From NCBI GenBank assembly GCA_963839815.1, contig CAWIWF010000006.1:372001-436000 (forward strand): a stretch of 64,000 nt of DNA, read 5' to 3'. The notes below the pieces were generated by a model. It saw only the letters and a program-made list of their open reading frames with translations. It was not told where the DNA came from and did not search any database. Source of the stretch: JACVRM01 sp963839815. Its GTDB lineage: Bacteria; Actinomycetota; Thermoleophilia; Gaiellales; Gaiellaceae. The translations under genes and the position numbers were made by a program. Shown here piece by piece: positions 57,949-64,000 of the stretch (the stretch's first letter is position 1; the number at the start of each line of letters is the position of its first letter).

Positions 57949-59891
57949 CCTCGGTCTCCGACCACCACGACCTGCACGCCGCACCGCCCGCAGGCCCCGC
58001 GGGGCCGCTGCGCTACCTGACCGGCCCCGGCTGGCTGCGAGCCCTGTGGATGACCCCGCTCTTCGCGGCGTTCGGCTTCGGCCTCGTCGTGCTGCTGCGC
58101 TGGGTCGGAGGCTACGACCCGCTGCTCGACGCCGAGGTGCTCGTCGCGGTCAGCGCCCTCACCTCGGCGCCCGTCGGGTTCCTCGCCGGCCTCGGCGCCT
58201 TCGATTACTGGATCTACTACTTCGGCGGCCGGCCGACGCGGCCCGAGGACCACTCGAGCCACGGCGCACGCAGCTGGAAGGACTACTTCCGCGTCAACAC
58301 CGACCACAAGGTCATCGGCGTCCAGTACGTGTCGACGACGATCTTCTTCTTCCTCGCCGGCGGCCTGCTCGCCATGCTCGTCCGGGCAGAGCTCGCGGAG
58401 CCGGGGATGCAGTTCACCGACACGCAGACCTACAACGGCCTGTTCTCGGCGCACGCGTCGCTGATGATCTTCCTGTTCGTGATCCCGGCGTTCGCCGGGC
58501 TCGCCAACTACGTCATCCCGCTCATGATCGGCGCGCCGGACATGGCGTTCCCGCGCCTGAACGCGCTCTCGTTCTGGCTGCTGCCGATCGCCGGCGTGAT
58601 GATGCTCGCCAGCTTCCTCGCGCCCGGCGGCCCCTTCGCGGCCGGCTGGACCGGCTACCCGACGCTCTCGACCGAGCTGCCGATGGGGCAGACGTTCTTC
58701 AACATGGCCGTCCAGTGGGCGGGCGCCTCGTCGATCATGACCGCGCTCAACTTCCTGGTCACCATCATCACGATGCGCGCGCCGGGGATGACCTTCTGGC
58801 GCATGCCGCTGCTCGTCTGGGCGAACTTCACGACGTCACTGCTCGTCGTGCTCGCCACCCCGTTCATCGCCGGCTCGCAGTTCTTCGTGCTCTTCGACCG
58901 GATCATGCACACGCACTTCTTCGACTCGGCCTTCGGCGGCTACACGCTGGGCTACCAGCACATCTTCTGGTTCTACTCGCACCCGGCCGTCTACATCATG
59001 ATGCTGCCCGGCTTCGGGATCGCCTCCGAGGTGATCTCGGTGTTCTCCAGGAAGCCGATCTTCGGCTACCGGCTGATGGCGCTGTCGCTCTGCGCGATCC
59101 TCGTGCTCGGCTTCTCGGTCTGGGCGCACCACATGTTCGTCGCGGGGATGGCGCCCTGGCTGCGCGTGCCGATGATGATCACGACGTTGCTGATCGCCGT
59201 GCCGACCGGGATCAAGGTGTTCTCGTGGCTGGCGACGACCTGGGAGGGCCGGATCCACTTCTCGGCGCCGATGTTGTGGGCGCTCGGCTTCCTCTCGATG
59301 TTCGTGATCGGCGGCCTCTCGGGCGTCTACCTCGGCGCGGTGCCCATCGACATCCACGCGTCGGACACGTACTTCATCGTCGCCCACATCCACTACGTGC
59401 TGTTCGGCGGCTCGCTGTTCACGATCTTCGCCGGCATCTACTACTGGTACCCGAAGATGACGGGGCGCATGTACGACGAGCGCCTCGCCAAGATCCACTT
59501 CTGGCTCACCTTCGTCGCCTTCAACGCCACCTTCTTCCCGATGCACATCACCGGGACGCAGGGGATGATGCGCCGCTACGCCGACCACGGGCCCGAGTTC
59601 GAGAGCTGGAACCTGTTCATGTCCATCTCCTCGTTCGTGCTCGGAGCCTCGTTCATGATCTTCCTCTACAACATGATCGCCTCCTGGGCGCGCGGGCCCC
59701 GTGCACCGGGGAACCCGTGGCGGGCGCTGACGCTCGAATGGCAGGTCTCGTCGCCGCCGCCGATCTTCAATTTCGACGAAGTGCCGCAGGTGGTCGGCGG
59801 TCCGTACGAGTACGGCGTTCCGGGGGCCAAGCACGCAGTCCTGAACGGCGACCGGACCCATGCGGCCGAGGAAGAGGAGGCGCGCGTCTGA
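57945..59891 (+). CDS. ctaD: Cytochrome c oxidase subunit I, A2 type
   Basis: 648 residues. Core His ligands and the Cu-B site are intact: GLFSAHASLMIF, HIFWFYSHPAVYIMMLPGFGIASE (about 340-365), VWAHHMFVAG and DTYFIVAHIHYVLFGG. YSHPAV replaces the GHPEV of A1 oxidases, so the proton-channel Glu is absent and its job is probably taken by the Tyr-Ser pair, the definition of the A2 subfamily. An extra N-terminal segment (about 1-110) adds two or more spans before DYFRVNTDHKVIG. GTG start overlaps ctaC. Confidence 0.95.
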   Translation: MTSVSDHHDLHAAPPAGPAGPLRYLTGPGWLRALWMTPLFAAFGFGLVVLLRWVGGYDPLLDAEVLVAVSALTSAPVGFLAGLGAFDYWIYYFGGRPTRPEDHSSHGARSWKDYFRVNTDHKVIGVQYVSTTIFFFLAGGLLAMLVRAELAEPGMQFTDTQTYNGLFSAHASLMIFLFVIPAFAGLANYVIPLMIGAPDMAFPRLNALSFWLLPIAGVMMLASFLAPGGPFAAGWTGYPTLSTELPMGQTFFNMAVQWAGASSIMTALNFLVTIITMRAPGMTFWRMPLLVWANFTTSLLVVLATPFIAGSQFFVLFDRIMHTHFFDSAFGGYTLGYQHIFWFYSHPAVYIMMLPGFGIASEVISVFSRKPIFGYRLMALSLCAILVLGFSVWAHHMFVAGMAPWLRVPMMITTLLIAVPTGIKVFSWLATTWEGRIHFSAPMLWALGFLSMFVIGGLSGVYLGAVPIDIHASDTYFIVAHIHYVLFGGSLFTIFAGIYYWYPKMTGRMYDERLAKIHFWLTFVAFNATFFPMHITGTQGMMRRYADHGPEFESWNLFMSISSFVLGASFMIFLYNMIASWARGPRAPGNPWRALTLEWQVSSPPPIFNFDEVPQVVGGPYEYGVPGAKHAVLNGDRTHAAEEEEARV

Positions 59892-59892
59892 G

Positions 59893-60732
59893 ATGACGGC
59901 GCCGGCGCGGCACGTGCTCGTGATCGCCAACGAGACGGTCGGCGGCGCGTCGCTCATCGACGCGCTCCAGGCCCGCGCCGGCGAGGGCCCGCTGCGGGTG
60001 ACCGTGCTCAGCCCGGTGAACGCGCCGAGGCAGGGCTACGTGGTCTACGAGGACACGCGCCGTGCGGCGGCCGGCCGGCGCCTCGACCGCACGCTCGAGC
60101 GGCTGCAGGCGGCCGGCATCGCCGCCCACGGCCTGGTCGTCGAGAGCGATCCCGCCGACGCGGTTCGCGACGCGCTGGCCCAGCTCGAGCCGCGGCCGTC
60201 CGAGATCGTTGTGTCGACGCACCCGCTGCAGAAGTCGGGGTGGCTGCGCCGCAACGTCCTCGACCGGATCCGCGGCGTGGCCGGCGACCTGCCCGTCGAC
60301 CACGTGGTCGTCGAGGAGCGGCCGGACGGCGAGGTTAACGTGCTCGTGGTCGCCAACGAGACGATCGTGGGCGAGCCGCTGCTCGATCGCATCCGCGAGC
60401 GCCACACGCAGTCGAAGGCGAGCTTCCTGCTCATCTGCCCGCAGAGCGACCCGACGCAGAGTCAGCATCCGGAGGCCGAGCGCCGGCTGCGGCGCGCGCT
60501 CGCCGCCCTCCGCTCGGAGGGAATAGACGCGCACGGCCAGGTGACCCACCCCGACCCGTACACGGCGACGCTGCAGGCGATCGCCGACGAGCGGATCGAC
60601 GAGATCCTCGTCGGCACATTCCCGCAGCGACGCTCCGGCTGGCAGCGGCGCGACCTGATCGAGCGGCTCCGCAAGGACGCCGGCGTGCCCGTCGAGCACA
60701 TCGAGGTCGAGGAGAGGACGCTCGTCGGATGA
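59893..60732 (+). CDS. Tandem universal-stress-like protein inside the oxidase cluster
   Basis: 279 residues without membrane spans, two similar alpha/beta domains. Each opens with the same motif: VLVIANETVGGASLIDAL (about residue 8) and VLVVANETIVGEPLLDRI (about 152). Each ends alike: SEIVVSTHPLQKSGWLRRNVLDRI...PVDHVVVEE and DEILVGTFPQRRSGWQRRDLIERL...PVEHIEVEE. The fold is predicted to be UspA-like, though the glycine-rich ATP loop of classic Usp proteins is not obvious. ATG lies just after ctaD, and the stop overlaps ctaE (ATGA), so it is made with the oxidase. A third relative is at 61915. Confidence 0.7.
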   Translation: MTAPARHVLVIANETVGGASLIDALQARAGEGPLRVTVLSPVNAPRQGYVVYEDTRRAAAGRRLDRTLERLQAAGIAAHGLVVESDPADAVRDALAQLEPRPSEIVVSTHPLQKSGWLRRNVLDRIRGVAGDLPVDHVVVEERPDGEVNVLVVANETIVGEPLLDRIRERHTQSKASFLLICPQSDPTQSQHPEAERRLRRALAALRSEGIDAHGQVTHPDPYTATLQAIADERIDEILVGTFPQRRSGWQRRDLIERLRKDAGVPVEHIEVEERTLVG

Positions 60733-61329
60733 GTGCGCACGCCGAAGCGCAGCACGGAGCGCATCCGCCGACCGCGCACCAGAGCTCCCGCGTCGAGCCG
60801 GCGATGCTCGGGATGCTGCTCTTCATCGCCTCCGAGGTGATGGTGTTCGGCTCGTTCTTCACCGCCTACTTCTTCGTCCGCGTCATCAACGAGGGCGCGT
60901 GGCCTCCGGAAGGCGTGCACCTGCCCGTCTTCGTCGCCGGCGTCAACACGGCGATCCTCGTGACCTCCAGCTTCACCATCCACTGGGCGCTGCAGGCGAT
61001 CAAGCGCGGCAACCGCGCCGGCATGCAGGCCGGGCTCGTGCTGACGCTCGCCCTCGGGCTCGTGTTCCTGCTCACGCAGGGCCGCGAGTACTCGCGCGTC
61101 GGCTTCGCGCCCCACGACGACGCGTTCGGCACCATCTTCTACGGGCTGACCGGCCTGCACGGGGCGCACGTCTTCGTCGGCCTGATGCTCCTGCTCATGG
61201 TCACCATCCGCGCCTTCCGCGGCCACTTCACGCCCGAGCACCACATGGGTCTCGAGATCCCCGGGATCTACTGGCACTTCGTGGACGTCGATGTGGATCG
61301 TCGTCTACACGACGATCTACATCCTCTGA
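60729..61329 (+). CDS. ctaE: Cytochrome c oxidase subunit III, frameshifted near its end
   Basis: About 200 residues restored. Five spans: MLGMLLFIASEVMVFGSFFTAYFFVR, VNTAILVTSSFTIHWAL, GMQAGLVLTLALGLVFLLTQGREY, IFYGLTGLHGAHVFVGLMLLLMV and the last one. After IYWHFVDV one extra G at 61290 throws the frame off; without it the protein ends MWIVVYTTIYIL and TGA at 61327-61329, the canonical subunit III ending. Read as is, the frame runs 29 codons into repeat DNA. A sequencing indel is the likeliest cause. ATG overlaps the previous stop. Confidence 0.9.
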
Positions 61330-61339
61330 GCCGCGGCGC

Positions 61340-61359
61340 CCCGCCGCTCGCGCGGCGGG
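61340..61359 (+). terminator. Stem-loop after ctaE
   Basis: CCCGCCGC, loop TCGC, GCGGCGGG: 8 bp of G/C pairs, 10 bases past the restored ctaE stop. No T-tract. Position fits a terminator for the oxidase operon. Confidence 0.5.
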
Positions 61360-61446
61360 AGCTTGCTCTCACGGGGGAAACCCGGTTTCCCCCATGGGCC
61401 CCCTCGTTGGTCTGACGCGCCGGGGCCGCGCTGTGCCTGCGGCGGG
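61359..61446 (+). repeat. 88-bp dispersed intergenic element, copy 2
   Basis: Matches 697-785 after fabF. It contains the perfect hairpin GGGGGAAA-CCCGG-TTTCCCCC (61373-61393). Its right part runs into the 121-bp tandem array. Confidence 0.7.
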
Positions 61447-61822
61447 CACAGCCCGCCTGTTCCGCCGCAAGCCCGGCGCGGCTTCGCCGCACCATGACGA
61501 CTTCCGGCGGGTGGGCGGCGGACTGCGATGGTCTGACGCGCCGGGGCCGCGCTGTGCCTGCGGCGGGCACAGCCCGCCTGTTCCGCCGGAAGTCCGGCGC
61601 GGCTTCGCCGCACCATGACGACTTCCGGCGGATGGACGGCGGACTGCGTTGGTCTGACGCGCCGGGGCCGCGCTGTGCCTGCGGCGGGCACAGCCCGCCT
61701 GTGCCGCCGGAAGTCCGGCGCGGCTTCGCCGCACCATGACGACTTCCGGCGGATGGGCGGCGGACTGCGTTGGTCTGACGCGCCGGGGCCGCGCTGTGCC
61801 TGCGGCGGGCACAGCCCGCCTC
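61409..61822 (+). repeat. 121-bp tandem repeat, about 3.4 units
   Basis: Units start at GGTCTGACGCGCC: 61409, 61530, 61651 and a partial one at 61772 that diverges after CACAGCCCGCCT. Units 1-3 differ at only a few positions (GCAAG/GGAAG, TTCC/TGCC, GGGTG/GGATG). Each contains hairpins such as TGCCTGCGGCGGGCA and GGCGCGGCTTCGCCGC. No repeat-spacer periodicity, so not CRISPR. All frames are open through it because the unit lacks stops; that is not evidence of coding. Confidence 0.85.
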
Positions 61823-61890
61823 CGGCGCTGGACGGCTGAGAGCGGCGCCCGAGCTACCCGTGGCGCTCGCCAAGGAGGCGGCTCTCCATC

Positions 61891-61912
61891 TAGATTGCTC
61901 CCGAAGGGAGCG
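61891..61912 (+). promoter_or_regulatory. -10 element TAGATT and 5' hairpin GCTCCC-GAA-GGGAGC
   Basis: TAGATT (61891-61896) is followed at once by the perfect hairpin GCTCCC GAA GGGAGC (61897-61911). The only Shine-Dalgarno (GGGAG) for the next gene is the 3' arm, so the folded leader would hide it. Confidence 0.5.
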
Positions 61913-61914
61913 AT

Positions 61915-62595
61915 CTGGCGAATCCGTTTCGATCCGAGGCTGAGGCGTACCGGTTCCTGCTGCTGACGATCGGCTACTTCGGGCTGATCGTCGTCGCGTC
62001 GCTCGCGATCGGGGCCTGGGCGGGAACGGTGGCGTTCGTCGTGCTCACGCTCGTCGCGGTCGGCTGGTTCCTGCGGGTGCGGCGTGAGGCGCCGGGGAAG
62101 GCGAGCGTCGTCCACCGGCCGCACGCGGAGCGGCGGATCCTCGTCGTCGCCAACGAGACCGTCGGTGGCTCGGCCCTGCGGGCGGAGATCGAACGGCGCG
62201 CCGCCGGCGAGGCGGGCAGCCGGGTGCGAGTCGTCTGCCCTGCGCTCAACTCACCGCTCCGGCACTGGGTGTCCGACGAGGATCCCGCCCGCGCCGAGGC
62301 GCGGCGGCGGCTCGACGACACCCTCTCCCGTCTCCGCGCCGGCGGCCTGGAGGCGGAGGGCGAGATCGGAGACTCCGAGCCGCTCCAGGCGATCGAAGAC
62401 TGCGTACGCGTCTTCGACCCCGACGAGATCGTCATCTCAACGCATCCCGAAGGCCGTTCCAACTGGCTGGAGCGCGGCCTCGTCGACGCCGCGAAGGCCC
62501 GCTTCGACGTCCCCATCACCCACGTCATCGTCGACCTCCAGACCGAGCATGGCCCGCCGGACAGCGGTCGAGAAGGCGGCCTTCAGCAGGCTTGA
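61915..62595 (+). CDS. Membrane-anchored universal-stress-like protein
   Basis: 226 residues. Two N-terminal spans (FLLLTIGYFGLIVVASLAIGAW and TVAFVVLTLVAVGWFLRV) tether one alpha/beta domain. The domain has RILVVANETVGGSALRAEI and DEIVISTHPEGRSNWLERGLV...PITHVIVDL, the same family as 59893-60732. The reading frame is open only from 61894, and the natural opening (M)ANPFRSEAEAYRFLL uses CTG at 61915, 4 nt after GGGAG; the first standard start, GTG 62029, would remove the first span. A CTG start is therefore proposed. Function unknown; linked to respiration by position. Confidence 0.7.
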   Translation: MANPFRSEAEAYRFLLLTIGYFGLIVVASLAIGAWAGTVAFVVLTLVAVGWFLRVRREAPGKASVVHRPHAERRILVVANETVGGSALRAEIERRAAGEAGSRVRVVCPALNSPLRHWVSDEDPARAEARRRLDDTLSRLRAGGLEAEGEIGDSEPLQAIEDCVRVFDPDEIVISTHPEGRSNWLERGLVDAAKARFDVPITHVIVDLQTEHGPPDSGREGGLQQA

Positions 62596-62599
62596 GTGC

Positions 62600-62628
62600 G
62601 GGTCAGTCCCCGGCGGGGACAGACGCTG
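62600..62628 (+). repeat. REP-like hairpin, copy 3
   Basis: GGTCAGTCCCC, GGC, GGGGACAGACG. Single copy between convergent genes, where it may also stop transcription from both sides. Confidence 0.65.
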
Positions 62629-62637
62629 CGGTGACGC

Positions 62638-63321
62638 TCACTTCCGGCTCTCGACGACGTACTTGGCGAGCGCGTCCAGCTGGGCGGGATCGAGCTGGTC
62701 GCCGAAGGCGGGCATGCCGCCGCCGCCATTCGCGATCTGCTGGCGCACTGCCGGCTCGTCGAGGGTCGAGCCGTCGAGGCTCGGCCCGACCTGGCCGTTG
62801 GCGCCTGCCGCCTCGAGCACGTGGCAGCCGCCGCAGCCGCTGGCGGTGAAGAGCGACTCCGGGTCGTCGGCGTCGCCCCCGGCCTGCCCGCCGTCGCCGC
62901 CCGCGGCCTGGCCGCACCCCTTCGCCGTTGCCTCTGCCGCCGGGATGCCGGCCGCGCACGCGACATACGAAGCGACCGCGTCCACGTCGGCTCCCTCGAC
63001 CAGGTCGGCGGGCATTCCGGGCTTCCCCGTCGGCGGGTTCGTGGTCGGGTACTTGATCTGCTTGGCGACGATCTCGCGGATCGTGCTCGACGGGTAGCCC
63101 TTCTCCTGGAGCACGCGGAAGGCCGCGTCGAGGTCAGGGCCGACCTTCCCCTGCGCGCCCGCGTGCTCGAGCGCATGGCAGGAGGCGCACTGCCCCTCGC
63201 CGAGGAACAGCTCCTGCCCCTGGGAGACCGAGCCCTCCTCCGCCAGGCCGCCGGTGCCGCCGCAGCCGACGAGGACGAGCGCGAGCGCCGCAGCCGCCGC
63301 TGCGAGCCCAGACGTTCGCAC
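62638..63321 (-). CDS. Dihaem cytochrome c lipoprotein
   Basis: 227 residues. Lipobox LVLVGC (Cys about 20). Two cytochrome c domains: CASCH with EHAGAQGKVGPDLD, then a linker (QAAGGDGGQAGGDADD), and CGGCH with VLEAAGANGQVGPSLDG. Distal Met candidates are in KPGMPADL and GGGMPAFGDQLD. Anchored outside the membrane; a likely electron donor to the caa3 oxidase encoded nearby, convergent to it. GTG start one base after the stop of the STAS gene, so the two form an operon. Confidence 0.88.
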   Translation of the reverse strand: MRTSGLAAAAAALALVLVGCGGTGGLAEEGSVSQGQELFLGEGQCASCHALEHAGAQGKVGPDLDAAFRVLQEKGYPSSTIREIVAKQIKYPTTNPPTGKPGMPADLVEGADVDAVASYVACAAGIPAAEATAKGCGQAAGGDGGQAGGDADDPESLFTASGCGGCHVLEAAGANGQVGPSLDGSTLDEPAVRQQIANGGGGMPAFGDQLDPAQLDALAKYVVESRK

Positions 63322-63322
63322 G

Positions 63323-63688
63323 CTACGCGGAAGGCTCGGCGACCCCGCCGAGCGCGGCCACGGCCTCGTCGCGCGTCCCGTGAATGGCGAACACGCGGTC
63401 GAGCCCCGTGATCTCGAAGATCTTCGTGATGTTGCGGTCGGAGCAGACGAGCGACAGCTGGCCGTCGTTCGTCCGCAGCCGCTTGACCCCGCCGACCAGC
63501 ACCCCGAGGGTGGTCGAGTCGATGAACGTCGTGTCCGTCAGGTCGACGACGACCTGACGTCCTCCCTGGGCGATGACGTCGAGCAGCTGCTGCTTGAACT
63601 CGGGTGCCGTGTACAGGTCGACCTCGCCGGCGAGCGAGATCACGTAGGCGCCCTCTCCGAGCTGTTCCGCGCTGACGCTGAAGTCCAT
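63323..63688 (-). CDS. STAS-domain anti-sigma factor antagonist
   Basis: 121 residues, one STAS domain: AYVISLAGEVDLYTAPEFKQQLLDVI and VVVDLTDTTFIDSTTLGVLVGGVKRL. The Ser of FIDST is the usual phosphorylation site of SpoIIAA/RsbV-type proteins. Start ATG 63688 with GGGAG upstream. No cognate anti-sigma kinase or sigma factor is in the window. Cotranscribed with the cytochrome gene downstream. Confidence 0.88.
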   Translation of the reverse strand: MDFSVSAEQLGEGAYVISLAGEVDLYTAPEFKQQLLDVIAQGGRQVVVDLTDTTFIDSTTLGVLVGGVKRLRTNDGQLSLVCSDRNITKIFEITGLDRVFAIHGTRDEAVAALGGVAEPSA

Positions 63689-63726
63689 GACGCTCCCGTC
63701 CGTTGCAGGGGTCCGAGTCGGCGAGT

Positions 63727-64000
63727 CTACCGGGTGATGCGCGTGACGCCGCCGGGCTCGACGGACGTCGCCTGGGCGCTCTTGAGCGACTTGATGCGCT
63801 CCTTCACGTAGGCGGTCTCGGCCGCGTCCGGAGAGAGCTTCAGGTACTCGCCGTAGCCGCGGATCGCGACATCGTTCTTGCCGATCTGCTCCGCCGAGGA
63901 GGCGAGGAGGAACCAGAGGTCGGGGTCGCTTCGCTCGAGCTTCACCAGCTTCTCATAGGTCGCGGTGGCGTTCGTCAGCGCCGTCGTCGACAGCGTGCTG
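63727..64000 (-). CDS. TPR-containing protein, C-terminal part
   Basis: The gene enters from the right edge; 90 residues are visible. One TPR-like helical pair is readable: TATYEKLVKLERSDPDLWFLLASSAEQIGKNDVAIRGYGEYLKLSPD. The end is KERIKSLKSAQATSVEPGGVTRITR. The upstream codons show no stop, so the Val at 63945 is probably not the start. Precedes the STAS gene in the same direction by 38 bp. Confidence 0.7.
   Translation of the reverse strand, partial: STLSTTALTNATATYEKLVKLERSDPDLWFLLASSAEQIGKNDVAIRGYGEYLKLSPDAAETAYVKERIKSLKSAQATSVEPGGVTRITR

Noticed and set aside
61409..61822. CRISPR-like array
   Set aside because: Units are contiguous 121-bp near-identical copies without unique spacers, and no cas genes are present.
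61369..62124. Long minus-strand frame and several short plus-strand frames through 61409-61839
   Set aside because: They arise from the 121-bp tandem unit, which lacks stops; the same peptide is repeated in shifted frames with no start signal.

Overview
The window is about 72% G+C, tightly packed, and full of GTGA/ATGA gene overlaps. Its gene content points to a Gram-positive, non-mycolate actinobacterium: adjacent accD-accA, a three-domain LigD, MMPL, a membrane-anchored Ser/Thr kinase, DUF6458 and DUF2231 proteins, and an arginase-like protein with a zinc ribbon. My best guess is class Thermoleophilia (Gaiellales or Solirubrobacterales). That placement rests on family recognition, not on a tree.

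Layout. 1-6574: the end of fabF, two small genes, a duplicated GNAT pair, an arginase-like gene and accD-accA. 6575-14534: ligD, a Nif3-like gene, an HD-GYP membrane protein, a LOG-like protein and a DEAH/DUF1998 helicase. 14546-17656: a thiamine operon (thiD-thiM-thiE-thiL) behind a TPP riboswitch. 17661-28413: a thioredoxin, a DPM1-like glycosyltransferase, polX, a PLP decarboxylase, otsB, a TauE/SafE exporter split into two half-genes behind a possible cysteine-containing leader peptide, an M23 peptidase and an MMPL transporter. 28661-40139: cell-surface sugars (rmlA-rmlC-rmlD, rmlB, a WbpB/WbpD/WecB-like set), a RAYT transposase, a Ser/Thr kinase, and secreted SpoIID-like and subtilisin-like proteins. 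40257: tRNA-Lys(CTT). 40614-46229: a complete peptide ABC importer. 46379-56788: a two-component system, a DedA protein, transporters, an M23 peptidase and a GAF histidine kinase. 56923-64000: a caa3-type, A2-family cytochrome oxidase cluster with two universal-stress-like proteins, a dihaem cytochrome c, a STAS protein and the end of a TPR protein.

Regulation visible in the sequence. More than twenty genes have a TANNNT-like -10 hexamer 6-9 nt before a GTG/ATG start, which predicts leaderless mRNAs; genes inside operons are instead coupled by 4-bp overlaps. RNA structures stand out at the TPP riboswitch, the split-exporter leader, the small stress protein at 61915, and between the two genes at 56479-56552.

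Repeats are intergenic: a 90-bp inverted dispersed pair, an 88-bp element downstream of fabF and of ctaE, a 121-bp tandem array, three REP-like hairpins (two forming an inverted pair inside the ABC operon), and palindromes just upstream of the RAYT gene.

Six otherwise well-conserved genes carry a single-base frameshift (arginase-like, thiD, thiM, the kinase tail, wecB, ctaE). This looks more like residual sequencing or assembly error than six independent inactivations, so each is described as its restored gene.
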